Below, one piece after another: positions 9,549 through 18,060 of a DNA stretch of 27,487 nt. The stretch is taken from positions 1 through 27,487 of the forward strand of contig JAHBMJ010001236.1 of the NCBI GenBank assembly GCA_018398765.1. Direction: 5' to 3'. The notes beneath the pieces were generated by a model that saw nothing but the letters and a program-made list of their open reading frames with translations, was not told the origin of the DNA and did not search any database. Position numbers and translations under genes: made by a program. Position 1 is the stretch's first letter; every line of letters starts with the position of its first letter. This DNA is from Chromera velia (lineage: Eukaryota > Sar > Chromeraceae).

Positions 9549-9859
9549 ACAGAGAGTTCGTTTGGGGGGAAGGTGTGCGGCCGTTTTGCTGCTCTGCTGG
9601 CCGGCTGCGGTGGGGGTCCCTGCAGACCCTCTGGCGGGTCGCGGTGGCGGCTTTTTGGGGGGCAGAGAAGGCCCTCGACCCCCCCTCTGCATGGGTGTCG
9701 CTGCTAGTTCTCTCGCTGGCGTTTGGCACGTTCGTGCCTTTTACTTCCCTCGAGAAGCGGGAGACTGCAAAGGAGGACCCGGTGGGGCAGGACCCTTGGG
9801 GAACTTTGAAGGGGGGGGGAGAGAAAGGAGAGAAGAAAAAAAACGGGTCCGCTCAGTGA
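9549..9859 (+). CDS. candidate exon with a possible membrane segment
   Basis: After CCCTGCAG one frame reads DREFVWGEGVRPFCC, then DPPSAWVSLLVLSLAFGTFV (a hydrophobic run long enough to span a membrane), then SLEKRETAKEDPVGQDPWG, stopping at 9859. A competing frame over the same bases is open for 193 codons to 10068 and also has plausible stretches (REAGDCKGGPGGAGPLGNF). G runs make indels likely. I cannot decide between the frames. Confidence 0.3.
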
Positions 9860-10179
9860 GCAAAGTCTTACCTCGCGTCTCTCGCTCCCAAAACCGCAAC
9901 GGGGGGGGCAGCGGGGGTGTCTGCGTTGTCGAGAGAAGGGGGCATGGGTTGGCGGTGGGTCTCTTGATGGTCTCGACTCTCCCTTTTAAAGTGAACAGCT
10001 TCGGTCGGTCCGGATTGAAAATTCTTGTTTATGAAGTGTCCGTCCACTCACTCGAATTTCGGAGGTGATGAAAAGGGCATTCGCGAGCGCCACATCCCGG
10101 GTCCATCTCTGATTGGCACGGGCCGCATGCCTATCTCCCTGCTTCTGTGCCCCCCCCTCTCTCTTTCTCTCTTTCTCTC

Positions 10180-10185
<6 letters not shown>

Positions 10186-10216
<31 letters not shown>
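10186..10216 (+). repeat. (GT)n microsatellite
   Basis: About fifteen GT dinucleotides follow a TCTCTTTC-rich tract, as is common in introns on this strand. Confidence 0.95.
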
Positions 10217-10293
10217 ATATGAAAGTTTGATCTGCCTGCTATACATGAGAGATTCGCTCAAAGGTCTCCACTCATTTTGTTGTTTACTTGCAG

Positions 10294-10444
10294 GGATATC
10301 TGCAAGTGTCCAACCCGAACGCCGCAGGAGCAAGAAGTCGGTCACCTGTGCGCTCTCCTGTACACGCACACACCCACAAACATCGACGCTCTCGTACCCC
10401 CCTCCCCGTCTCGGCGTATGCAGTCCCCGACAAGAAGAGAAAAG
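10294..10444 (+). CDS. exon encoding an SR/His-rich basic segment
   Basis: Between TACTTGCAG and AAAAG|GTACGA there are 50 codons: GYLQVSNPNAAGARSRSPVR, SPVHAHTHKHRRSRTPLPVS, AYAVPDKKRK. The Arg-Ser-Pro pattern (ARSRSPVRSPV, RRSRTP) and terminal KKRK resemble RS-type low-complexity regions and nuclear localisation signals of RNA-processing proteins (inference from composition). Splice sites are clean. It is the last convincing exon before the satellite. Confidence 0.55.
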
Positions 10445-10814
10445 GTACGACCGCTGTGAGTGTCCAGCCAGCACTGTGCTCTATCAGAATAAAGCCCTCG
10501 TCGGTCTACTTGTATCTCTCTCCGTCTTTGCCTTTGCTATCGATCTGTGAGCTCTTTATTCACTTAATTCATGGCTGAAATTTCATTACGGATGGGGGGT
10601 GGGCGGCACTGATCGTTTTTCTTTCTTTCCTTTCCCGCCCGGTTGCCTGCAAGCATGCCTACATGCCTACCTGGAAGAGCGTTCCTATACTGGTCGATAT
10701 GCAGAGACCCGTCTCCCACCTTCCGGTCTTCTCTCCTTTCTGCCTGTCTGCCTGTCTGCTTGGTTTCGTTCTTGCAGGTGGTCTGAGATCTGACGACCTG
10801 ATGGACTCTGACCT

Positions 10815-12145
10815 CCCTTGAGGCACCCTTGAGGCACCCTTGAAACACTCTTTCAGGCGCCATTGAAACACCATTTGAGGCGCCATTGAAACACCATTTG
10901 CGGCACCACTGAGGCGCCGGGTTTGCACTCAATTGGAGGGTGTTACTATACTTTTCGGGGGCAAATTGATAAAAGATGACATTCTGAGGGACAATCAAAC
11001 ACTCGTACATATTTCCGCATTAAAACCGCATTGAAACACTCTTTCAGGCGCCATTGAAGCACCATTTGAGGTGCCATTCAACACCATTTGAGGCGCCCTT
11101 GAGTCGCCCTTGGGGCACTCTTGAGTCGCCATTGAAACACAATTTGAAACACCTTTGAGGCACCCTTGAGGCACCTCTGAGGCACCTCTGAGGCACCCTT
11201 GAGGCACCCTTGAGGCACCCTTGAAACACTCTTTCAGGCGCCATTGAAACACCATTTGAGGCGCCATTCATCACCATTTGCGGCACCACTGAGGCGCCGG
11301 GTTTGCACTCAATTGGAGGGTGTTACTATACTTTTCGGGGGCAAATTGATAAAAGATGACATTCTGAGGGACAATCAAACACTNCATTTGAGGTGCCATT
11401 CAACACCATTTGAGGCGCCCTTGAGTCGCCCTTGGGGCACTCTTGAGTCGCCATTGAAACACAATTTGAGGCACCTTTGAGGCACCCTTGAGGCACCTCT
11501 GAGGCACCCTTGAGGCACCCTTGAAACACTCTTTCAGGCGCCATTGAAACACCATTTGAGGCGCCATTCATCACCATTTGCGGCACCACTGAGGCGCCGG
11601 GTTTGCACTCAATTGGAGGGTGTTACTATACTTTTCGGGGGCAAATTGATAAAAGATGACATTCTGAGGGACAATCAAACACTGGTACATATTTCCGCAT
11701 TGAAACCGCATTGAAACACTCTTTCAGGCGCCATTGAAGCAGCATTTGAGGTGCCATTCAACACCATTTGAGGCGCCCTTGAGTCGCCCTTGGGGCACTC
11801 TTGAGTCGCCATTGAAACACAATTTGAGGCACCTTTGAGGCACCCTTGAGGCACCTCTGAGGCACCTCTGAGGCACCTCTGAGGCACCCTTGAGGCACCC
11901 TTGAAACACTCTTTCAGGCGCCATTGAAACACCATTTGAGGCGCCATTCATCACCATTTGCGGCACCACTGAGGCGCCGGGTTTGCACTCAATTGGAGGG
12001 TGTTACTATACTTTTCGGGGGCAAATTGATAAAAGATGACATTCTGAGGGACAATTAAACACTCTTACATATTTCCGCATTGAAACCGCATTGAAACACT
12101 CTTTCAGGCGCCATTGAAGCACCATTTGAGGTGCTATTCAACACT
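10815..12145. repeat. higher-order satellite: 380-bp period built of 11-bp subunits
   Basis: A landmark (GTTTGCACTCAATTGGAGGG) recurs at 10921, 11301, 11601 and 11981: spacings of 380, 300 and 380. Each unit has a unique part of about 110 bp (TTACTATACTTTTCGGGGGC..., ATAAAAGATGACATTC) and a part made of degenerate 11-bp words such as CACCCTTGAGG, CACCTCTGAGG and GCGCCATTGAA. The 300-bp unit contains an N and lacks the segment expected there, so it is probably an assembly artefact. The minus strand stays open across the array because 33 bp encodes 11 residues; I do not call it a gene. Confidence 0.9.
11384..11384. other. assembly gap (single N)
   Basis: The N follows AATCAAACACT and precedes CATTTGAGGTGCC. 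In the other satellite units about 70 bases lie between these blocks, so the N stands for missing repeat sequence rather than one ambiguous base. Confidence 0.85.
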
Positions 12146-12348
12146 ATGCCATTTGGGGTCCATTGCTTTCAAAGTGCAACTAGCCAGTATGATGGACTAA
12201 GCAGAAACGGTTCGATCTACGAAGGGATCTCACCGCTGGACTATGCATTAGCCTCCGGCTTCTGCCCCGGCCTGGCTCCGTCGTAGCTATTGTCTTTTCA
12301 TTGGTATACTCAGGCACTAAGCTAGGAAGGTATACACAAATTTCAATT
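12146..12348 (+). repeat. 203-bp interspersed repeat, copy A
   Basis: This copy is about 97% identical to 17180-17382; most differences are transitions. It starts ATGCCATT and ends TTTCAATT. It carries GGTTCGATC(T/C), which matches a Pol III B box, and upstream TAGCCAGTATG, a loose A box. GATCC...GGATC and GTCCAT...ATGGAC inverted repeats would fold as hairpins. It sits exactly at the end of the satellite. It could be a solo LTR of the retroelement next to copy B, or a SINE-like element. No target-site duplication is seen. Confidence 0.8.
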
Positions 12349-12577
12349 GCGGTTAACAGCCGCAACCTCGATCAATCCGCGTTCACTCTTTTTTTTCTCT
12401 GGTGTTCGTTGGGTCGCTCGCTGGTGCTTTTCTGTCCTGAGTACTATCTTTGAGAAGTACAATTTTGATCTCTCTTGCGTGTGTAGTGCTTGGCTGCTGC
12501 AGCAGAATGGTTGTGAGTCCAATCTTCTTCTGCATGCTCTCTGAGTTACTTGTCCGGATTTTGTTGACCCTCTTGCC

Positions 12578-12634
12578 TGCCTTGTCGAAGCGTCGTCGTA
12601 AAGATTTCGTCTCCAAGTGTCAGGCGAGTCAGAG
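12578..12634 (+). CDS. candidate exon end, basic peptide
   Basis: The frame reads ALSKRRRKDFVSKCQASQ before a good donor (AGAG|GTGAGT). The basic cluster KRRRK is protein-like, but the 5' limit is not defined. It is the first exon-like piece of the C/T-rich stretch 12.4-16.7 kb. Identity unknown. Confidence 0.3.
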
Positions 12635-12801
12635 GTGAGTCTCTCTGTCTGGCTGCAAGTGCATGCCGTAGCATATTCCTGCAGAGGGAGGGCAGGACAA
12701 CGTTTTATTCTTTCTGTCGTCTGTGTTTTCGTTTGACTTCGTTCTTTCTGGAAAAGCCACTGCCTCCTCGTCTCTGTGAATTACCGTCATCTCCGTGAAC
12801 A

Positions 12802-12950
12802 GAAAAGGAAAGTTGGGAGGGGAAAAGACATCTGCTTAGCTTTCCGCGCGTCTCTTTCTTCTTGGCTTTGTCTGAAACAGAGCTCCTCTCTTACGGAGCG
12901 CCTGTGTGACGCAAGCCGCAGAATGAAGGAACAATTTGGTTGGGCGATGG
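12802..12950 (+). CDS. candidate exon, unknown protein
   Basis: After TCCGTGAACAG the frame reads KRKVGRGKDICLAFRASLSS, WLCLKQSSSLTERLCDASRR, MKEQFGWAM; this block is less pyrimidine-rich than its flanks, which supports exon status. The 3' limit is approximate. No family is recognised. Confidence 0.3.
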
Positions 12951-13492
12951 CTGTGTTCTTTCTTTCTCCCGTCTCTCTGCATACCTGTGTGTCACGAGAA
13001 AGAATGTGCTTGTCTCGGCTGTCCTCGCTGTCCATCTTTGCGTCTGTCAACTTCTGAAGAAAGCTTTCCGTCGTGCCGTCCTCTCCTACTGCCCGTATCG
13101 ACCTTTCCCTTCCTTTGTCTACTATGTTTCAGTGTCGTTCAGTCTGGTTCTTTCTCTGCCTTCTTCTTCTTCTGATCCATTTTTTGGCTTGTCTCTTTTC
13201 AGCTTTCTGGAGGGAGGCAACTGGTTTTGAGAAAAGAAGGGGTGGTGTTCGAGCTTCTGTTCGCACTATGCAACTTTGTGTATAGGAGAACGAAAGAGAG
13301 GAAATGGGGGGGTCGTGTGGGTCTGTGTGTGCAGGGAGGGATTCACACGCTTGGTTAGACTTTCTTGGAAGAGACGGAAGGCTTTGGGGATAGGGGGGGG
13401 TGTTTCTTTTGATGCATCTTGTCGATTGACTTGCTTTGATGGTCTTGTGTCTGTTCTTTGTCTCCGTTTCCTTGCATGTCAGAAATCCGAAT

Positions 13493-13551
13493 TGAAGATA
13501 CCTTCAAGAAGGAAGGGGGGGGGGACGTTGAAACAAAGCTAGATGAGCTTG
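13493..13551 (+). CDS. short candidate exon
   Basis: After CCTTGCATGTCAG the frame reads IRIEDTFKKEGGGDVETKLD then ELG, an acidic/basic peptide unlike the surrounding TTTCTT-rich introns. A run of ten G codes for the Gly triplet and is a likely indel site. The donor is not clear. Confidence 0.4.
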
Positions 13552-13771
13552 GCCCTTGTCTGTTCTTCTTTTCTTTCTCGTTTTTTCTTTCCTCTTTCTG
13601 CGCTCTCTGCTTGCTTTGCCCACAGAGGGCAGGGGGGGAGGAGTGAAAAAAGAAAAATGAGGAGGTGTGAGGAGCGGGGGGGGTTGTGTTTGTCTTTCTT
13701 TTCTTTCTCTTCCTCTCTCTCTCATGCCGTCTCCATGCCTTTCTCACTTGGTTGTGCTTTTCGTCTGCATG

Positions 13772-13937
13772 TCGGAAGAGGAAGGCGAGCCAAGGGGGGT
13801 TGGGTTGCAAAGCAGAAAAGCAGAAGATGAGACAAACTTGGGAGGGTGAACTCAGCCAACGAGCCACAGATTCGGGGGGGGTCTATGTCAAGTCACTGCT
13901 CGATCAGCGGCACGTTCGAGTTCATATGCCTGAATGA
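13772..13937 (+). CDS. candidate terminal exon
   Basis: A purine-rich block inside C/T-rich DNA, open to TGA at 13937: QGGLGCKAEKQKMRQTWEGE, LSQRATDSGGVYVKSLLDQR, HVRVHMPE. An internal acceptor-like CCACAG at 13869 could instead start the exon there. The composition is convincing; no family is recognised. Confidence 0.4.
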
Positions 13938-14054
13938 GTGAGTTCTGCAGAGCAGCCTGAATGCATGATATGGATGGCATTTCTTCCTTTCTGATTGTGT
14001 TTCTTCCTCTGTTCTCTGACGTCCTCTGGCTGTCCTGAGCGGTCCTGAGGAGGC

Positions 14055-14306
14055 ATGATGAAGTGGAAGGCGGGAAGACAGACCTCGACAGACCTGTTTG
14101 CAGAGAAGAGAGGAGCTGTTGAGTGGTGTGGTTGTTTCCGCTGGTTTATGGAGCACCAGGGTGAGAGACGCCGTCAGGAAGTAATGAAGTCGATAAACGA
14201 AAACTCGGGAAAGAAAGAACCTGAACGCAGAGAAAGAAATGAGCAGTGCTGCCAGGATCATGACCTGAAAGAAGTGCGCTCGTCTTTCTTCTGTATGAGT
14301 GCATAG
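14055..14306 (+). CDS. small ORF or exon of 83 codons, charged protein
   Basis: The frame from ATG 14055 to TAG: MMKWKAGRQTSTDLFAEKRG, AVEWCGCFRWFMEHQGERRR, QEVMKSINENSGKKEPERRE, RNEQCCQDHDLKEVRSSFFC. Purine-rich sequence contrasts with flanking introns. A TTTGCAG acceptor (14102) and a GG|GTGAGA donor (14159) inside it allow a shorter exon (EKRGAVEWCGCFRWFMEHQ). Identity unknown. Confidence 0.4.
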   Translation: MMKWKAGRQTSTDLFAEKRGAVEWCGCFRWFMEHQGERRRQEVMKSINENSGKKEPERRERNEQCCQDHDLKEVRSSFFCMSA

Positions 14307-14339
14307 TCTGCGTGCAGCGATAAGTGTGCGCTGGCTGCT

Positions 14340-14525
14340 GTGTCTGCATATGAGGATTTGACTTTCAAGCATCCAGCAAGGCTTGCACTCCTTGTCCGTC
14401 TCATTCAAATGATCGATTGGCATTGTGTTGTTTCTAGCGGCTGGGCTGTGGGGGACTCACGTGAGTTGAAGAAGTTAGGTTGGTCGCACGTCAGACTCTT
14501 CCTCCGTCTCCACAGTGATTGCTGA
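14340..14525 (+). CDS. candidate exon, 61 codons
   Basis: The open frame to TGA at 14525 reads SAYEDLTFKHPARLALLVRL, IQMIDWHCVVSSGWAVGDSR, ELKKLGWSHVRLFLRLHSDC. It has mixed hydrophobic and charged residues and is not pyrimidine-biased. Exon limits are not established and no domain is recognised. Confidence 0.3.
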   Translation: MSAYEDLTFKHPARLALLVRLIQMIDWHCVVSSGWAVGDSRELKKLGWSHVRLFLRLHSDC

Positions 14526-15097
14526 GAGGGAATGCTCAAGTGCATGATGAGCGCCGACCTGCTCTATGCAGAACGGAGCGGAGAGAGTGTGTGTCTTTTG
14601 TTTTGTTGCTTCCTTTTGCCACCTGGCTGGATGAACGCTCTTCTGCCGTCGGAGCGGCAAGCCCTTTGTTGATCTAGTTTTTCAACTTGGTCCTTTGTTG
14701 ACTTGCACGCGCGGGCGACGGTAGTCTCTGTTTTCCTCTTTTGTCTTTAGCTTCTGTCTTCTTCATAAATCCGTACATGTCTCTCTCTTTCCGTCCGTCT
14801 CTCTTGTCAATCGTTTCTTTCTCTGTTCTTTCAAGCGTCATGCACACATATGTAGTTATGTGTTGTACGGCAGCTTTGATTTGAAATGAAGAATAGAATT
14901 CTGAGGGCAAAAAGGGATTGTGGGGGAAGTAGTTTGGCTTGTCATGTATTTCTGTAAAGACGGAGTCTGACTTCCTTGAGTCTGTTCTTACTTTTTTTTC
15001 TGCTTTGGTCTTTCTGCAATCTGTTGTGTGCTTCTTGCTTTCGCTTCAGCGCTGCCCGCCTTCGCTTTGCTTGTATCAAGGTTTGACTGTTCTGCAG

Positions 15098-15148
15098 GAA
15101 GACCTTAGTCGCATTTGCGTTGGCGGGTGGAGATGGATGTGTCAGCAG
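15098..15148 (+). CDS. 17-codon candidate exon
   Basis: Bounded by TTCTGCAG and CAGCAG|GTGACA, phase 0 at both ends: EDLSRICVGGWRWMCQQ. The splice signals are good; the size is small but similar to other exons in this window. Confidence 0.4.
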
Positions 15149-15885
15149 GTGACATTCTCAATGAGCTCGCTCCTTGAATCAGTGTAGCTAGACCGAATAG
15201 CGGCAAGAGGGAATTTTTTTTTTGAGTGTGAGTGCTTCTGTTTCTCCTTCTGTCTCTTCACTTCTGTTTTTTTTTTCTTTCTGTCTTTCATCTCTTCTTT
15301 CTGCCTTGTTCCTTCACTTTGCTTTCCAGGCCTTAATTTGTCTGGGGAGAAATGTGTTTGCCCAAAGGAAGTAGGAAGCAAGCGGCAAGGCAAAAGGAAA
15401 TTAAGCAGTGTGCGGGTGTATGAAGGAAGGAAACTTTTGTGCTTGCCAAAGAAGAAAGGAACAGAAGCTTGAGGAAGGGATGAAGAGTTGAGAATATAGA
15501 ATGAGCTCCCTGCTTGGCAAAAGTATGAGAGCACACAAGCATTTGATGCATGTTCAACCAGAAAGCTCCCAACTCTCTTTCCTGATCTGCCTCGCCTGAA
15601 GCAACCACGACTTGTGTGCTTTGCCTGGTTTGAGAAGTAAGATCAGAGAAAGGTCTGTGTGTCTTGGTTCCGTCGCTTTGGCGAAGCGGACAAGAAGCAC
15701 ACACAAAGAAAAGAAACGAAAACAAACCAAAGAAAAGGAAAGAAATGTGAACTTTTTCCCTATTTGTTTTTCTTTCTTTCTATCTCTGCTTCTTTTATTC
15801 AATTCACTTTTGTCTCTTTCGTTTTCTTTCTCTCACTTCAACTGACTTCTTCTTTGTATGTCCGAAGTCCCTGACAAGTCCACAG

Positions 15886-15983
15886 ATGAAGGGGGGGCAC
15901 TGGCATCCAAGTTCTCTTCGGGCGAGTTTTTGTTTGTTTGCATTTCGACCGCACCACCTCCGACCAACTCTTTTTCTTTCTGA
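15886..15983 (+). CDS. candidate terminal exon
   Basis: After GTCCACAG: EGGALASKFSSGEFLFVCIS then TAPPPTNSFSF and TGA at 15983. The first half is protein-like; the second half may be read-through into C/T-rich sequence. Confidence 0.3.
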
Positions 15984-16476
15984 TTGGTTGTTTAGCCGGT
16001 AATGCGTCCGAGAGGGGGGAAATGTTGCATGAGCGTTACAGTGACCGTGTCTCTTACACTGCTTGCTTCTGCTCTGCGTTTTTTTTTCTTCTAGTTGTGC
16101 ATCTTTTTTTTCCGCCTTTGCATGTCCTCATCCTTTAAATTCCTTCTGTCTTCCATGCATATAGATCTGACCGTCGTCTCCCGTCTCGATCGTTTCCCAC
16201 TGGTCTGATTCTCTATGCCCGACCAACAGTCTTTCGTCTCATTCGTCTCTACAGTCTTTCTGTCTGTAGTTTCTTGCCTTGTCTTTCTTGCTGTCTGTTA
16301 AGTGAACAAAACAGTCCAAACCACTCAAAATGAGTGCGACAAATGCCATTACGTTCCATCTACGTGTGAATGACCGTCTGTACGCTGCTTTCTTCTGTGA
16401 GTTCTTGTCTCACTGATTGTCTCTTCCGTTTGTCTGCATCTCTCTTTTCTCTTTTCCATCCTGTCGATGCATACAG

Positions 16477-16597
16477 AGAGCAGCCATACATAGTGACTTC
16501 AGGGGGGCGAAAAAAGATTCTGAAGAAGTTGAGTCAGACTGACAGAGTGTATGCTCATGCATGCATTCCTTTGAAGAGGACCACCACCTTCTACGCA
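16477..16597 (+). CDS. internal exon, basic protein segment
   Basis: Between GCATACAG and ACGCA|GTAGTA the frame reads EQPYIVTSGGRKKILKKLSQ then TDRVYAHACIPLKRTTTFYA. Good splice sites and a clear change from C/T-rich flanks make this one of the firmer exons in 12.4-16.7 kb. The basic GGRKKILKKL stretch could bind nucleic acid (inference). The family is not recognised. Confidence 0.5.
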
Positions 16598-17179
16598 GTA
16601 GTAACTGTTTGGTCTCTCTTATTCTCTCTTTGCTTTTGTGGGCGAACGTCAGTCAGGGGAGTGCCATTGGGAGGAAGTCTGCTTATGTAAGTCTGTATCT
16701 CATGTGTGAGATCAGCTCTGATTTTTTAATTTCTTTTATGCGCTCTTGATGAGTTGAAGCCTGGTTCATTTTGCTTCAATCTATCGCGCTTTTGCAGTTT
16801 GAGTTGCTTTTGATCGAAGTGAGGGACATTAAATGAAGTGGGTATTGATTTGATCAAATGATCTTGAGCTTTGACATGCACGAACATCCATCACTGTATT
16901 GTGAGTGTGTCCGCTGTCTTGTTTGCACTGTTGTCAACACGAGTAAACGTGAATGTTCTCGGTATTCTTTGCGATCTGAGTGACCGTCCGCTCTGTCCGC
17001 CTCTTGGCAATGCTTTGTTTTTTTTTTACTGCTGCTGCATCGACTGCTGCGCATCGGTACGTTGTTTTGAATTGCCTGGTTGCGTCCAGAATGCTTCCGG
17101 CCAAGGGGGGAGTTGATTTGATCGCAATGCATGCGCTGTATCTTTGAGTTGTTCCGAGATAAGCTGATTTATGTTGAGC

Positions 17180-17382
17180 ATGCCATTCAGGGTCCATTGC
17201 TTTCAAAGTGCAATTAGCCAGTATGATGGACTAAGCAGAAACGGTTCGATCCACGAAGGGATCTCACCGCTGGACTATACATTAGCCTCCGGCTCCTGCC
17301 CCGGCCTGGCTCCGTCATAGCTATTGTCTTTTCATTGGTATACTCAGGCACTAAGCTAGGAAGGTATACACACATTTCAATT
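17180..17382 (+). repeat. 203-bp interspersed repeat, copy B, upstream of a gag-like remnant
   Basis: Same unit as 12146-12348 with an intact GGTTCGATCC word at 17243-17252. It lies 90 bp upstream of the ATG of a coiled-coil ORF and 0.7 kb upstream of gag-like sequence, as a 5' LTR would. It lacks clear TG...CA ends in both copies, and no 3' partner is seen downstream within the window. LTR and SINE are both possible. Confidence 0.75.
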
Positions 17383-17471
17383 CTTCTACGTCAACAAACG
17401 TATGGTACGACACGCCTAACTTTTACGGCCATCCACAACATCAGCAGTAGCCGTATACGAACGAGCAGACC

Positions 17472-17702
17472 ATGAGTGTTTCTTCGGGGACGCCCCCCCA
17501 AGACGTTTTAGAAGACGGCCACTCTGGCGAATCTCTCTCTCTCCGAGAGGAGAACAAACGCCTAAAGGCCCGACTGGCTGAAAAAGAGCTCGAAGAACTT
17601 CGCCGAGAAAACGCAGCTCTGAAGGCTGCCGCTCCTCGTACTATGACTCACCAGAAATCTCATATCCGAGATATGAGAAATATGAAAAAAGGTCATATTT
17701 AG
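17472..17702 (+). CDS. coiled-coil ORF, possible N-terminal part of a retroelement Gag
   Basis: The frame starts MSVSSGTPPQDVLEDGHSGE and continues SLSLREENKRLKARLAEKEL, EELRRENAALKAA, a strong leucine-heptad coiled coil of about 35 residues. It then runs into the GATATG/CATATC repeat block and stops. Position between the 203-bp repeat and a zinc-knuckle frame suggests the N-terminal part of a Gag protein cut by the repeat block. Alternatively it is a truncated bZIP-like gene. Confidence 0.45.
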   Translation: MSVSSGTPPQDVLEDGHSGESLSLREENKRLKARLAEKELEELRRENAALKAAAPRTMTHQKSHIRDMRNMKKGHI

Positions 17703-17998
17703 ATAGTGATATCCACTCATATCGCTCATATCTAAGATATAAAACAGATATGAGCTCATATCTGCTTCATATCTCATCATATCACATATGTGTGATATAC
17801 ATATCTGTCCATATCTCATATCAGATATGCATATCCGCTCATATCCCATATCGGATATGCATATCTGCTCATATCCACTCATAGATAGATAGTGATATCT
17901 CAATGAGATATGAAGCTCATATCTCGGTTCATATCGCTTCATATCTTGATATGACGATATGCAACGATATGATATCCAGATATGTTATATCAATTTAG
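17652..17998. repeat. palindromic AT-rich repeat block of GATATG/CATATC hexamers
   Basis: Dozens of CATATC and GATATG words occur in both orientations with 2-8 base spacers (CTCATATC, AGATATG, GGATATGCATATC). Because the two words are reverse complements, the block can fold into many alternative hairpins. It separates the coiled-coil ORF from the gag-like frame. Confidence 0.9.
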
Positions 17999-18017
17999 AT
18001 CATAGTCTCTAAGATGT

Positions 18018-18060
18018 AGCGGCGGCGGCGGTGGCGCAGTAGTAGTAGTAGTAGTAGGAG
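18018..18060 (+). repeat. CGG/GTG and AGT trinucleotide runs
   Basis: GGCGGCGGCGGTGG is followed by six AGT triplets directly after the AT-rich block, at the start of the gag-like frame. Confidence 0.85.

Noticed and set aside
9487..10068. 193-codon plus-strand ORF starting MDGWPPAWAG
   Set aside because: It is Gly/Arg-rich and open because of high G content. It overlaps a shorter frame with a membrane-like segment; neither could be confirmed, so only the shorter is listed, at low confidence.
10995..11969. Repeated minus-strand ORFs (GASRVPQGCLKG type peptides) in the satellite
   Set aside because: Open frames are a by-product of the 11-bp word (33 bp = 11 codons); several frames are open at once and there is no other gene evidence.
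10815..12145. CRISPR-like array
   Set aside because: No constant repeat with unique spacers: the short words are degenerate and contiguous, and the genome is clearly eukaryotic.
12146..12348. tRNA or snRNA gene
   Set aside because: A B-box-like word is present, but there is no cloverleaf, no anticodon arm and no snRNA signature that I recognise.
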